64,000 bases of DNA from Ochrobactrum sp. Marseille-Q0166 (GCF_014397025.1 NZ_JACJUO010000001.1:62001-126000); one strand, 5' to 3'. Positions 46,133-58,497 are shown, counted from the stretch's first letter. A program made the numbers and translations. The notes: generated by a model not told the origin, from the letters alone.

Positions 46133-47245
46133 ATGAAGTCACGCGCAGCCGTTGCCTGGGAGGCAAAAAAGCCGCTCACCATCGAAACCGTTGAAATCGG
46201 CGGTCCCCGCGCGGGCGAAGTGCTGGTCGAAATCATGGCGACCGGCGTTTGCCACACCGATGCCTACACGCTTTCCGGCCTTGACTCAGAGGGCAAGTTC
46301 CCGGCCATTCTCGGCCATGAAGGTGCGGGCATCGTGCGCGAAGTGGGCGCTGGCGTAACGTCCGTTAAGCCGGGCGATCACGTGATCCCACTCTACACGC
46401 CGGAATGTCGCCAGTGCAAAACCTGCCTGTCGCAGCGTTCAAACCTCTGCACATCGATCCGCGCAACGCAGGGTCAGGGCCTCATGCCAGACCGCACAAC
46501 CCGCTTTTCATGCGATGGCGGTGAAGTGTTCCATTATATGGGCTGCTCGACCTTCTCGAACTTCACCGTTCTGCCGGAAATCGCAGTCGCCAAGGTTCGC
46601 GAAGATGCGCCTTTCGACAAGATCTGCTATATCGGCTGCGGTGTTACCACCGGCATTGGCGCAGTTATTTATACGGCTAAGGTTCGTCCGGGTTCCAATG
46701 TTGTTGTGTTTGGTCTTGGCGGCATTGGTCTCAATGTCATTCAGGGCGCGCGTATGGTTGGGGCGGACAAGATCATCGGCGTCGACATCAATCCATCCAA
46801 GGTGGAAATGGCGAAGAAATTCGGCATGACCGACTTTATCAACCCGCGCGAAATCGGCAATGACAAGGTCGTGCAGGCCATTCAGGATCTGACCGATGGC
46901 GGCGCGGATTATTCTTTCGATGCTACCGGCAACACCGATGTCATGCGTCAGGCGCTCGAATGCTGCCATCGCGGCTGGGGTGAATCGATCATCATCGGCG
47001 TTGCGGAAGCGGGCAAGGAAATCGCCACGCGTCCATTCCAGCTCGTCACCGGACGCGTCTGGAAAGGCACTGCATTTGGTGGCGCTCGTGGTCGCACCGA
47101 CGTTCCAAAGATCGTTGACTGGTACATGGAAGGCAAGATCGACATCGACAGCCTCATTACCCACACCATGCCGCTTGATGAAATCAACACGGCTTTCGAC
47201 CTTATGCATGAAGGCAAGTCGATCCGTTCGGTGATTGTCTACTGA
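46133..47245 (+). CDS. frmA: S-(hydroxymethyl)glutathione dehydrogenase (class III alcohol dehydrogenase)
   Basis: A 370-residue zinc alcohol dehydrogenase that oxidises S-hydroxymethylglutathione to S-formylglutathione; many members also reduce S-nitrosoglutathione. The catalytic zinc site includes Cys in [13 protein letters not shown] and [12 protein letters not shown]. The structural zinc loop has four Cys in [15 protein letters not shown]. The Rossmann motif is [23 protein letters not shown] site precedes the ATG. It overlaps the next GNAT gene by one base (TGATG). Confidence 0.96.
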   Translation: MKSRAAVAWEAKKPLTIETVEIGGPRAGEVLVEIMATGVCHTDAYTLSGLDSEGKFPAILGHEGAGIVREVGAGVTSVKPGDHVIPLYTPECRQCKTCLSQRSNLCTSIRATQGQGLMPDRTTRFSCDGGEVFHYMGCSTFSNFTVLPEIAVAKVREDAPFDKICYIGCGVTTGIGAVIYTAKVRPGSNVVVFGLGGIGLNVIQGARMVGADKIIGVDINPSKVEMAKKFGMTDFINPREIGNDKVVQAIQDLTDGGADYSFDATGNTDVMRQALECCHRGWGESIIIGVAEAGKEIATRPFQLVTGRVWKGTAFGGARGRTDVPKIVDWYMEGKIDIDSLITHTMPLDEINTAFDLMHEGKSIRSVIVY

Positions 47246-47718
47246 TGCGTGAAAAGCTTTTCACCTCTCATTGGGATGAGATCGACAGCCTGACTCCGCG
47301 CGCGCTTTATGCGATGCTGAAGCTGCGCGTGGATGTTTTCGTGGTGGAGCAGAATTGCCCTTACCCCGAAATCGACGGCAAGGATTATGACGCGTTTCAC
47401 TTACGCATTCTCGATGGTGCGGAACTCGCAGCGAGTTTGCGGGTTCTGCCACCAGAGAAGGAAGGAAAGCCGGTCAAAATCGGTCGGGTTGTCGTCGCAG
47501 CCGATTATCGTGGTGACAAGCTTGGTCATCGCATGATGAAAGAGGCGATTGCTTTTGCTCAGGACCGCTTTCCGGGCATTGCCATTGAGCTTGGCGGACA
47601 GAGCCATTTGCAGAAATTCTATGGCTCGTTCGGCTTTGTCGCGATTTCGGAAGAATATCTCGAAGATGGCATTCCGCATGTCGATATGCGGTTAGAACCG
47701 CAGGAAAGCGTTGTGTGA
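47245..47718 (+). CDS. GNAT family acetyltransferase, ElaA-like
   Basis: A 157-residue ElaA-type GNAT protein. It shows LTPRALYAMLKLRVDVFVVEQNCPYPEIDGKD in two blocks, then GRVVVAADYRGDKLGHRMM (acetyl-CoA loop) and LGGQSHLQKFYGSFGFV at the C-terminus, all ElaA hallmarks. It overlaps both neighbours by one base (TGATG at each junction), so translation is coupled to frmA and to the DUF1345 gene. Its presence in a formaldehyde operon is not explained by known activity. Confidence 0.88.
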   Translation: MREKLFTSHWDEIDSLTPRALYAMLKLRVDVFVVEQNCPYPEIDGKDYDAFHLRILDGAELAASLRVLPPEKEGKPVKIGRVVVAADYRGDKLGHRMMKEAIAFAQDRFPGIAIELGGQSHLQKFYGSFGFVAISEEYLEDGIPHVDMRLEPQESVV

Positions 47719-48377
47719 TGTTTTTGCTCCGCCGCCATATGTCCTTTTATCTGGCAGCCATTGGCGGCGTAACAGCTTTCATCATTGCCTGGCTTCTAAA
47801 AAGCCCGCTTGCTCCGGTCATCGGGGCAAACTGTTTTTTTGTGCTCTATCTTGCTTTGGCGCTGTGTGCATTGCCAAAACTGACGGCAGCATACCTCAAA
47901 AAACATGCCGCCACGGCAGATGAACCAATATGGATCATCTTTCTGGTGACATTTGCGACTGTTGTTGTGGCGGTCGTGTCACTGTTCATTCTCGTCAATC
48001 AGAAGCCCGAAGCCGATATGCTCTCCCTCGTTGTGACGCTGACTGCTGTTCCGCTTGGCTGGTTTACGATCCATATGATGACGGCCATCCATTACGCCCA
48101 TATGTACTGGCAACCCACAGAGCCTGCGGGAAAAGATGCGGCGCGCGCCAGCAAACATTGTGGCGGCTTTGCCTTTCCAGAAACGGCGGAGCCATCCGGT
48201 TGGGATTTCGCATATTACGCCTTCGTCATCGGCATGACGGCACAGACGTCGGACACCAATGTCACGACCACAGCAATGCGCAAAGTAACGCTTCTGCACA
48301 GCGTCGTGTCATTCTTTTTCAATACGGTCCTTGTTGCGGCGACAGTGAATGTCGTGGTCGCACTCGGCAGCGGATAA
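47718..48377 (+). CDS. DUF1345 family integral membrane protein
   Basis: A 219-residue membrane protein with five to six hydrophobic segments (about 10-28, 32-52, 73-93, 103-125, 160-180, 192-217). GFAFPETAEPSGWDFAYYAFVIGMTAQTSD (in two parts) with NVTTTAMRKVTLLHSVVSFFFNTV is the DUF1345 signature. A GTG three bases earlier is also in frame. It lies between the ElaA-like gene and fghA, 15 bp from the latter. No transport substrate is known; involvement in formaldehyde or glutathione-adduct handling is only suggested by context. Confidence 0.85.
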   Translation: MFLLRRHMSFYLAAIGGVTAFIIAWLLKSPLAPVIGANCFFVLYLALALCALPKLTAAYLKKHAATADEPIWIIFLVTFATVVVAVVSLFILVNQKPEADMLSLVVTLTAVPLGWFTIHMMTAIHYAHMYWQPTEPAGKDAARASKHCGGFAFPETAEPSGWDFAYYAFVIGMTAQTSDTNVTTTAMRKVTLLHSVVSFFFNTVLVAATVNVVVALGSG

Positions 48378-48392
48378 ACAGCAGGAACTCTC

Positions 48393-49229
48393 ATGGAAAC
48401 GATTTCGACCGCAAAATGCTTTGGTGGAACACAGGGCGTTTATCGCCATAAGAGCGAGACCAATCAGTGCGATATGACCTTTGCCGTTTTCCTGCCGCCG
48501 CAGGCAAAGGATGGCCCGGTGCCGGTGCTCTGGTATCTTTCCGGCCTCACCTGCACCCATCAGAATGTGATGGACAAGGGCGAATATCGCCGCCTTGCAG
48601 CAGAACTTGGAATTGCCGTTATTTGCCCAGATACCAGCCCACGCGGTGATGACGTGCCGGATGAACCTGATAACTGGCAGTTCGGCAAGGGTGCAGGCTT
48701 TTATGTCGATGCCACGCAAGAGCCATTTGCCAAAAACTATCAGATGTATAGCTACATCACCAAGGAACTGACCGATCTGGTGACAGACAAATTTCCGCTC
48801 GACATGGCGCGTCAGGCCATCACTGGTCATTCGATGGGCGGACATGGTGCGCTGACCATAGCACTGAAAAACCCGGATCGTTTCAAGTCGGCATCAGCTT
48901 TCGCACCGATTGTCCAGCCTTCAAAGGCGGGCTGGTCGAAGCCTGCGCTGGAAAAATATCTGGGCGCAGAAGAACGTGCATGGCGTGCCTATGACGCGAC
49001 GCTGCTCATTGAAGACGGCTACCGTTTTCCCGAATTTCTGGTCGATCAGGGTGAAGCTGATGGCTTCCTTCATGAAGGCCTGCGTCCATGGCTATTGGAA
49101 GAAGCCTGCACAAAGGCTGGCATCCCGCTCACGCTCAATATGCGAGAAGGCTATGACCATTCCTATTTCTTCATCTCGTCCTTCATGGATGACCATCTAA
49201 AATGGCATTCCGAGAGGTTGAAGCGTTGA
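48393..49229 (+). CDS. fghA: S-formylglutathione hydrolase
   Basis: A 278-residue esterase D-type alpha/beta hydrolase releasing formate and glutathione from S-formylglutathione, the step after FrmA. The nucleophile elbow is GHSMGGHGAL near residue 149. The start has LWYLSGLTCTHQN and ISCPDTSPRG-type segments (CPDTSPRGDDVP here), and the catalytic His lies in GYDHSYFFISSF at the end. An AGGAAC site precedes the ATG. It completes the frmR-frmA-...-fghA pathway and meets the P450 stop tail-to-tail with no gap. Confidence 0.95.
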   Translation: METISTAKCFGGTQGVYRHKSETNQCDMTFAVFLPPQAKDGPVPVLWYLSGLTCTHQNVMDKGEYRRLAAELGIAVICPDTSPRGDDVPDEPDNWQFGKGAGFYVDATQEPFAKNYQMYSYITKELTDLVTDKFPLDMARQAITGHSMGGHGALTIALKNPDRFKSASAFAPIVQPSKAGWSKPALEKYLGAEERAWRAYDATLLIEDGYRFPEFLVDQGEADGFLHEGLRPWLLEEACTKAGIPLTLNMREGYDHSYFFISSFMDDHLKWHSERLKR

Positions 49230-50624
49230 TTAGCGCTTCATCACCTTCATCGGCAGACCGCCCTGCGGCTGGGTGGTGAGTTTCTGCACCGGCCATGGCA
49301 TTGTGGTTTCCAGGACGTCAAAGCGACGGCCATCAAGCAAGGTTGCAAGCGCAATCACCGCTTCCTGAAGCGCGAAACTCGCACCGATGCAGACACGTGG
49401 ACCAGCACCAAAGGGCAGATATTGAAAGCGGTCGAGTTTGTCGCGGTTTTCGGGCCAGAAGCGTTCCGGCATGAAGGCATCCGGCTGCTCCCAGTAAAGC
49501 CTGTGACGATGGATTACCCATGGCATAACCAGCACCGCTGTTCCTTTGGCAATTTTCAGATCGCCATAGGTGTCATCCGATGCAGCCTCGCGATTGATTG
49601 ACGGCGCTGGCGGATAAAGTCGCATCGCCTCCTCAAAAGCGGCACGCGTGAAGGGCAGTTTTGCCAGCCATTCCTGCGGCGGCAGGTCATTGCCGCCATC
49701 CGCAAAGAACGCATCGATCTCAGCCTCAACACGCTCGCGTTCCTGCGGTGCCTTTGCAAGCAGATAAAGCGTCCAGCCGAGCGCCCGGGCTGTCGTTTCA
49801 TGCCCGGCGCCGATGAATGTGATGATATTATCTTCAATTTCCGAGCGGCTCAGACCGTCCGGTCCTTCGGCACGTAAAAGCAGGGTCAGGAAATCGTTGG
49901 GGACCTCTTCGCCTTTCTCCATACGTGCCTTGCGCAGAGCAATCGTGTCGGACACCAGTTCGCGGAAGAAGCCAAGAGACTGGTTGCCACGAAGGCGCGT
50001 GAAGCGCGGCAGCCATTCGGGCAAGCCAAGAAGATCGAATGGATCGACGCGGCCCATGGTTTCAAAAAGCTTGTCGATCTGGTGCGCAAAATCATTGGGA
50101 TCACCGGCGATTTCGCCAGAGAACAGCGTTTCAGCCAGAATGTCATAGGTGAGCAGCGTCATGTCGTGGGCGACATCGGTGATGATGCCATTGGTCTTGT
50201 ATCGCTCGACAAACTGCAGCGAGCGGTTTCGCATGGCGCTCGCAAAACCGCCGATATGGCGCGGGGTGAAAACCGGCGCCATCGCCTTGCGCGAACGCTT
50301 CCAGACCTGACCTTCGGCGGTCAATAATCCATCACGTAAGATAGGACGCAGCACGCGCTGACGGATGGCGGACATGGGATAATTGGCGGCATGATCGACC
50401 AGCACATGACGGATAAGGCCCGGATCGTTGGCAATGATGGTTTTGATGCCAAGCCAGCTTACAGAAACCCAACGCTCGTTATAGGAAGGCTCGCCCCATA
50501 ATTCGAGCGGGTTCTTGTAAACCACGCGCATCATCTCAAAGCGTCCAACCGGCTTTTCGCGCGGGCGCGGCGCAGGCGGTACAAACGGTTGAGCTGGATC
50601 TTTCATGGCAATTGTGGTTTTCAT
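49230..50624 (-). CDS. Cytochrome P450
   Basis: A 464-residue full-length P450 without signal or membrane anchor. The I-helix motif is FIGAGHETTARALGW, the K-helix ExxR is EEAMRLYPPAP, the PERF-type motif is MPERFWPEN, and the heme-ligand loop is FGAGPRVCIGASFALQE with the proximal Cys. I chose the ATG at 50624 with AAGGAG six bases upstream; the 35-residue longer frame lacks support. No ferredoxin or reductase gene is adjacent, so the redox partner is encoded elsewhere. Substrate is unknown. Confidence 0.93.
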   Translation of the reverse strand: MKTTIAMKDPAQPFVPPAPRPREKPVGRFEMMRVVYKNPLELWGEPSYNERWVSVSWLGIKTIIANDPGLIRHVLVDHAANYPMSAIRQRVLRPILRDGLLTAEGQVWKRSRKAMAPVFTPRHIGGFASAMRNRSLQFVERYKTNGIITDVAHDMTLLTYDILAETLFSGEIAGDPNDFAHQIDKLFETMGRVDPFDLLGLPEWLPRFTRLRGNQSLGFFRELVSDTIALRKARMEKGEEVPNDFLTLLLRAEGPDGLSRSEIEDNIITFIGAGHETTARALGWTLYLLAKAPQERERVEAEIDAFFADGGNDLPPQEWLAKLPFTRAAFEEAMRLYPPAPSINREAASDDTYGDLKIAKGTAVLVMPWVIHRHRLYWEQPDAFMPERFWPENRDKLDRFQYLPFGAGPRVCIGASFALQEAVIALATLLDGRRFDVLETTMPWPVQKLTTQPQGGLPMKVMKR

Positions 50625-50764
50625 CAAGTGCTCCTTTTGATCGAGAACACCCCCGTCGAACAAGATATAGGCTTCAATTGTGGCAGTTCCACAGACCACC
50701 CAACACTCCGGCTCATCATCTTCCACCAAATGAGCGGAATCCCCGGTAAATTTGGCCCCAAAAT

Positions 50765-50793
50765 TTGGAAAAATCGCCGTTAACGCCTATATT
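50765..50793 (+). promoter_or_regulatory. Sigma-70-like promoter for gyrB
   Basis: TTGGAA (50765-50770), a 17-bp spacer and TATATT (50788-50793). Transcription would begin near 50800, giving a leader of about 90 nt. Confidence 0.5.
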
Positions 50794-50814
50794 AAAGCCA
50801 TGTTTGTCGTGTGA

Positions 50815-53331
<2,517 letters not shown>

Positions 53332-53383
53332 GATATAGGCCCCGAAGCGCGTTCCTGCTCTTCGGGGGATATCATACCTAAAA

Positions 53384-53409
53384 AAAAGCCCGCCTAATGG
53401 CGGGCTTTT
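53384..53409. terminator. Bidirectional terminator between gyrB and the DEAD-box helicase gene
   Basis: AAAAGCCCGCC (53384-53394) pairs with GGCGGGCTTTT (53399-53409) around TAAT. An additional CCCCGAAG/CTTCGGGG hairpin (53340-53347, 53360-53367) lies just after the gyrB stop. Confidence 0.9.
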
Positions 53410-53425
53410 CGTTCATTGAGGGCTG

Positions 53426-55312
53426 TTACTCGCCGCGACGCTTCTTGCTGAAGCCGCCATCACCGAATTTCTTGCCGTCCTTCTTGAAACCATCTTTCTT
53501 GAAGTCACCTTTCGGCTTCGACCAACCGCCCTTGGCATTATCACGGTTGCCATCACGGAAATCACTTCTAGGCTTGTCGCCGCGTGGCTTAAAATCGCGC
53601 TTGCCTTCGCGTGGCGAAGCATCGCCACCAGCGCCTGCAACGGCGTTACGGATCACAAGACCCTTTTCACCGGTGCCACGTTCTTCGACCGAGCGGCGGA
53701 ATTCATCAGCCTTGGCTGCGGTGATTTCGAAACGCGTTTCATTATCGAAAATCTTGATCGAACCGACGTCACGCTTCGATACGTCACCCGCTTTGCAAAT
53801 GAGCGGCAGAAGCCACTTTGGATCGGCACGATGTTTGCGACCGGCAGAAACGGAGAACCAGACGCCATCAAATGAAGAATTACGATCGAAGCGTTCACCC
53901 GGCTCGCCACGTTCACGACGTTCGCCGCGTTCAAAACGGTCGCCACGATCACCACGCTCAGAGCGCTCACGCGGCTTCTTGCCGCCAACAGGATGCACAG
54001 GTGCATCGGAAACTTCTTCTGCTGCCGGGTAGGAGGCGACTTCGCGATTCAGAAACGCAGCTGCGATCTGTTCTGGCGTGTAGCGCTCGGTGAGCGCCTT
54101 CAGCAGTTCCTGATATTCTTCTTCAACTGGCTGATTGAAAACGTCCGCATTGAGAATGCGTTCATTGGTCTTCGCCTGAACCGCCGCAATGCTTGGTGCA
54201 GAAATGGTCTGTGCATCAAGTTTAGCCAGTTGCAGAAGACGTTCTGCACTGCGACGGCGCGAGAACGGAACAACGAGAACACAGGTACCCTTGCGGCCTG
54301 CACGGCCAGTGCGGCCCGAACGGTGCAGCATGGTTTCCGGGTTGTTCGGAAGGTCGGCATGAATAACCAGATCAAGGTTCGGCAGATCGATGCCGCGGGC
54401 TGCAACGTCGGTTGCAACACAAACACGCGCACGGCCATCACGCATTGCCTGCAATGCATTATTGCGTTCTGCCTGACTCAGTTCACCCGACAGCGCCACA
54501 ACCGCAAAACCGCGATTGGAGAGACGGCTTGCCATATGCTTTACCGCTTCGCGGGTCGAGCAGAAGATAATCGAGTTCTGCGAATCGTAATAGAGCAGCG
54601 CGTTGATGATCGCGTGATCACGCTCATGTGGCGGAACCGGCATGGCGACATAATCGATGTCAGCGTGCTGGCTTGTTTCGCTCTGAACAGTCAGACGCAG
54701 TGCGTCTTTCTGGAAGCGCTTCGCAAGCTGGGCAATCGGCTTCGGGACCGTTGCCGAGAACATCAATGTACGGCGATCTTCTGGTGCTTCACCGAGAATA
54801 AACTCAAGATCTTCACGGAAGCCCATGTCGAGCATTTCGTCAGCTTCATCGAGCACGACGACACGCAGTTGTGACATATCAAGTGCATTGCGGGTGATAT
54901 GGTCGCGCAGACGACCGGGTGTTCCGACAACGATATGTGCTCCGCGTTCAAGCACGCGGCGCTCGGAACGGATGTCCATACCACCAACACAAGATGCAAT
55001 TGTTGCACCCGTATCAGCATAGAGCCATTCCAGTTCGCGACGAACCTGCAAGGCGAGTTCACGCGTTGGCGCGATGATCATTGCGAATGGCGCTTCAGGA
55101 CGGCCAAAGCGCAGCTCATCACCAAGAATGGTCGAGGCCATGGAAAGGCCGAAAGCAACGGTCTTGCCAGAACCAGTCTGGGCGGAAACGAGCAAATCTG
55201 CATGGAGAGTTTCCGGTGCCAGAACAGCATTCTGAACAGCGGTGAGTGTCGTATAACCACGAGCGGCTAATGCTCCGGAAAGAGCCGGAGCGATTGTATC
55301 AGGCAGGGACAT
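53426..55312 (-). CDS. DEAD-box RNA helicase with DbpA-type RNA-binding domain
   Basis: A 628-residue helicase. The RecA domains have the Q-motif region YTTLTAVQNAVL, motif I VSAQTGSGKTVAF, motif II VVLDEADEMLDMG, motif III SATVPK and motif VI HRSGRTGRAGRKG. Residues about 465-500 are an Arg/Gly/Glu-rich linker. A DbpA-like RNA-binding domain follows (FEITAAKADEFRRSVEERG), then a Lys/Gly/Asp-rich tail. This layout fits the cold-shock/ribosome-assembly helicases of the CsdA/DbpA group; the substrate RNA is not determinable. Confidence 0.92.
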   Translation of the reverse strand: MSLPDTIAPALSGALAARGYTTLTAVQNAVLAPETLHADLLVSAQTGSGKTVAFGLSMASTILGDELRFGRPEAPFAMIIAPTRELALQVRRELEWLYADTGATIASCVGGMDIRSERRVLERGAHIVVGTPGRLRDHITRNALDMSQLRVVVLDEADEMLDMGFREDLEFILGEAPEDRRTLMFSATVPKPIAQLAKRFQKDALRLTVQSETSQHADIDYVAMPVPPHERDHAIINALLYYDSQNSIIFCSTREAVKHMASRLSNRGFAVVALSGELSQAERNNALQAMRDGRARVCVATDVAARGIDLPNLDLVIHADLPNNPETMLHRSGRTGRAGRKGTCVLVVPFSRRRSAERLLQLAKLDAQTISAPSIAAVQAKTNERILNADVFNQPVEEEYQELLKALTERYTPEQIAAAFLNREVASYPAAEEVSDAPVHPVGGKKPRERSERGDRGDRFERGERRERGEPGERFDRNSSFDGVWFSVSAGRKHRADPKWLLPLICKAGDVSKRDVGSIKIFDNETRFEITAAKADEFRRSVEERGTGEKGLVIRNAVAGAGGDASPREGKRDFKPRGDKPRSDFRDGNRDNAKGGWSKPKGDFKKDGFKKDGKKFGDGGFSKKRRGE

Positions 55313-55460
55313 GAATAACTTTCACGAAAAAAGCTTCTCAAGCCGCATACCCATCGGTCGTGAACCTATAAGTTCACAACTCTCCTGACGACTAACGAAG
55401 CACCATAATTAGCGCCTACCTATAGACTTGTGCTTCTCAGGTCAACCGGGAGAGACACTA

Positions 55461-55497
55461 GAGCGCAGTTCGGTTCGATTGAACCGTTCCGGCGCTC
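55461..55497. repeat. GAGCGC palindromic element upstream of the helicase gene
   Basis: GAGCGC (55461-55466) pairs with GCGCTC (55492-55497) and the inner CGGTTC (55471-55476) with GAACCG (55481-55486). This type, CTAGAGCG...CGGTTC-N4-GAACCG...CGCTC, recurs in rhizobial intergenic regions to my recollection. Confidence 0.65.
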
Positions 55498-55511
55498 CAG
55501 TCTTTTCTGGT

Positions 55512-55552
55512 GCGCATTTCCTCTGAAAACCGTCAAACCTTTCGGAATGCGC
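55512..55552. repeat. GCGCATT palindromic element abutting the polA stop
   Basis: GCGCATT (55512-55518) pairs with AATGCGC (55546-55552), extended by CC/GG with one bulged base. It ends 2 bp from the polA stop codon (55555-55557) and lies 15 bp from the previous element, so two different palindromes are side by side. Confidence 0.65.
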
Positions 55553-55554
55553 TT

Positions 55555-58497
55555 TTAATGCGCCTCATCCCAGTTATGTGCTGCACGCGCGTCGACCTGT
55601 AACGGCACAGAAAGCGACACTGCGGGCATGGCCGCATTTTCCATGACATGCCGCACCACAGGAATTGTCTTTTCGACCTCGTTTTCAGGCACTTCAAAGA
55701 TCAATTCATCGTGGACCTGCAACAGCATCCGGGCCGAAAGCGTCTCATCAGCCAGTGCATTTTCCATGCGGATCATGGCGCGGCGAATAATATCGGCAGC
55801 CGAGCCCTGAATAGGAGCGTTGATTGCAGCGCGTTCATTGAAAGCGCGCACCTGTGGATTGGAAGCCCGGATATCCGGGTAGTGCGCGCGACGGCCAAAG
55901 ATGGTTTCGACATAGCCGTGCTCACGCGCGAAAGCCTTGGTCGCTTCCATATAGTCCTTGATGCCGGGGAAGCGCTCGAAATAGGTGCGGATATATTGAC
56001 CCGCTTCTTCACGCGGAATGGACAACTGATTGGCAAGGCCGAAAGCAGAAATGCCGTAGATGATACCGAAATTGATCGCCTTGGCACGGCGGCGCACTTC
56101 CGAAGGCATTCCTTCAACCGGCACGCCGAACATTTCAGAAGCAGTCATGGCATGAATATCGATGCCGTCGGCAAAAGCTTGTTTCAGCTGCGGAATATCG
56201 GCGACATGCGCCAGTACACGCAACTCAATCTGGCTGTAATCGGCAGAGATCAGCTTGTTGCCCGGTTCTGCAATGAAAGCGGTTCTGATCTTGCGGCCTT
56301 CGCTCGTGCGAACCGGAATATTCTGCAAGTTCGGCTCAGATGAAGACAGACGTCCCGTCGAGGTGGATGCCATTGCATAAGACGTATGCACGCGCTTTGT
56401 CTGTGGGTGAATGTAACCCGGCAACGCATCGGTATAGGTGGATTTGAGCTTGGTCAGCTGGCGCCAATCAACGATTTTGCGCGGCAGAGGCAGACCTTCA
56501 GCAGCCAGATCTTCCAGTACCTGCGCAGAGGTCGACCATTGGCCGGTCTTGGTCTTGGATGCACCGGGCAACCCCATCTTGCCAAACAGAATATCACCGA
56601 GCTGCTTGGGCGATCCGATATTGAACTTTTCACCGGCCAGCTCGTAGATTTCATCTTCATAGGCAGCAGCAGACTGGGCAAGATCACCCGACAGACGCGA
56701 GAGAACCTGGCGGTCAACCGAGATGCCGCGTTCTTCCATACGGGCAAGCACATCAACCAGCGGGCGTTCAAGGCGTTCATAAACCGAGGCCAACCCCTCT
56801 GCTGCCAGACGCGGCTTCAGCACCTGCCACAGCCGCAGTGTCACATCGGCATCTTCGGCGGCATAGGCCGTTGCACGATCAATATCGACCATATCAAAGG
56901 TAACGGCGCTTTTGCCGCTGCCAGCCACTTCTTTATAGGCGATGGGCGTGTGGCCCAGCCAGCGCTCGGACAATGGGTCCATGCCATGACCGCCGGTGCC
57001 TGCATCAAGCACGTAGGAAATCAGCATCGTATCATCGAAAGACACCGTATTGATGCCGTGACGGCGCATGACCAGCCAGTCATATTTCATATTCTGTGCG
57101 ATCTTGAGAACGGACTGGTCCTCAAGAACGGTCTTCAAAGCATCAAGCGCTGCGTCTAAAGGAATTTGTCCCTCGACCATGCCGCCACCGAGCAGATCGC
57201 CCGCACCGGATTTGTGCTGGAGCGGGATATAGGCAGCCTTGCCTGGAGCCAAAGCCAATGAGAAGCCAATGAGTTCGGCCTGCATCGGGTCAAGTGAATT
57301 GGTTTCGGTATCGAAAGCAACAAGGCCAGTCTCAACGGCCTCTGCAAGCCACTCCTTCAGGGTTGGAAGATCGCGAATGCAGGTATAGGCCGTGGTGTCG
57401 ATCTTCTGCGCAAGCGCCGTTGCTGCACGGCTTTCAACCAGCGCCTTTGGTGTGTAGCCACTGGCATTCTGCGTCTTGGCAACAACCGGAGCATCAGACG
57501 TTTCAGACGGTTCGGCTTCTGGTTTTGCCGGCACGTCAACATCCGGACCATGTGCGTCCGAACCCCATTCGGTTTCAATATGACAAGGGTCAACTGCGGA
57601 TGCATCCGTCTCGGTTGCTTCGGCGACACGACGAGTGAGTGTTGTGAACTCCATGGCCTTCAGGAAGCCAATAAGCTTGGGACCATTCTGCGGTTCAAGG
57701 ACAAGGCCGTCGAGATCGATATCAAGCGGTACATCGGTCTTAAGCGTGACGAGTTCGCGCGCGATCTTGGTCTGATCGGCAAAAGCGATGATGTTTTCGC
57801 GCCGTTTGTTCTGCTTGATCTCGGACGCGCGTGCGAGCAGCGTATCAAGGTCGCCAAACTCTTCCAGCAATTGCGCCGCAGTCTTCGGGCCTATGCCCGG
57901 AATTCCCGGCACGTTGTCGGTGCTATCACCGGTCAACGATTGCAGGTCGATCATTTTTTCAGGCGGAACGCCCCATTTCTCGATCACTTCCGGGATCGAA
58001 ATCTGCTTGTCCTTCATGCTGTCATACATGGACACGCTCGGTGTGACGAGCTGCATGAGATCCTTGTCGGACGAAATGATTGTGACATCGCCGCCAGCTT
58101 CTTCAGCAATACGGGCATAGGTCGCAATCAGATCGTCGGCCTCAAAACCTTCTTTTTCGATGCAAGGGAGATTGAAGGCACGCGTTGCCTGACGGATCAG
58201 ACCGAACTGCGGAATGAGGTCTTCCGGCGGTGCCGTACGATTGGCTTTATATTCGGGATAAATCTCTTTGCGGAAGGTCTGCGACGAATAGTCGAAAATG
58301 ACTGCAAAATGCGTTGGCACCACACCAACATCAGTGCTGCGCGCATCCTTCAACAGCTTCCACAGCATGTTGCAAAAACCGGAAACGGCCCCGACAGGCA
58401 AGCCGTCCGTCTTGCGGGTCAGCGGTGGCAGGGCATGATAGGCGCGGAAAATATAGCCCGAGCCGTCAACGAGGAAGAGATGATCGCCTTTTTTCAT
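55555..58497 (-). CDS. polA: DNA polymerase I
   Basis: A 980-residue three-domain polymerase. The 5' nuclease is N-terminal (FLVDGSGYIFRAYHALPPL, SLTGDSTDNVPGIPGIGPKTA). The 3'-5' exonuclease keeps its acidic residues: VAFDTETNSL (Asp-x-Glu), NMKYDW and YAAEDADVTLRLW, so proofreading is probably intact. Polymerase motifs are ADYSQIELRVLAH (A), RRRAKAINFGIIYG (B) and LLQVHDELIFEV (C). A GC-palindrome abuts its stop codon. Confidence 0.97.
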   Translation of the reverse strand: MKKGDHLFLVDGSGYIFRAYHALPPLTRKTDGLPVGAVSGFCNMLWKLLKDARSTDVGVVPTHFAVIFDYSSQTFRKEIYPEYKANRTAPPEDLIPQFGLIRQATRAFNLPCIEKEGFEADDLIATYARIAEEAGGDVTIISSDKDLMQLVTPSVSMYDSMKDKQISIPEVIEKWGVPPEKMIDLQSLTGDSTDNVPGIPGIGPKTAAQLLEEFGDLDTLLARASEIKQNKRRENIIAFADQTKIARELVTLKTDVPLDIDLDGLVLEPQNGPKLIGFLKAMEFTTLTRRVAEATETDASAVDPCHIETEWGSDAHGPDVDVPAKPEAEPSETSDAPVVAKTQNASGYTPKALVESRAATALAQKIDTTAYTCIRDLPTLKEWLAEAVETGLVAFDTETNSLDPMQAELIGFSLALAPGKAAYIPLQHKSGAGDLLGGGMVEGQIPLDAALDALKTVLEDQSVLKIAQNMKYDWLVMRRHGINTVSFDDTMLISYVLDAGTGGHGMDPLSERWLGHTPIAYKEVAGSGKSAVTFDMVDIDRATAYAAEDADVTLRLWQVLKPRLAAEGLASVYERLERPLVDVLARMEERGISVDRQVLSRLSGDLAQSAAAYEDEIYELAGEKFNIGSPKQLGDILFGKMGLPGASKTKTGQWSTSAQVLEDLAAEGLPLPRKIVDWRQLTKLKSTYTDALPGYIHPQTKRVHTSYAMASTSTGRLSSSEPNLQNIPVRTSEGRKIRTAFIAEPGNKLISADYSQIELRVLAHVADIPQLKQAFADGIDIHAMTASEMFGVPVEGMPSEVRRRAKAINFGIIYGISAFGLANQLSIPREEAGQYIRTYFERFPGIKDYMEATKAFAREHGYVETIFGRRAHYPDIRASNPQVRAFNERAAINAPIQGSAADIIRRAMIRMENALADETLSARMLLQVHDELIFEVPENEVEKTIPVVRHVMENAAMPAVSLSVPLQVDARAAHNWDEAH

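Noticed and set aside
26292..49229. A horizontally acquired island or novel defence system
   Set aside because: No integrase, transposase, toxin-antitoxin pair, restriction system or att-type repeat is visible, and codon use looks uniform by eye across this span.
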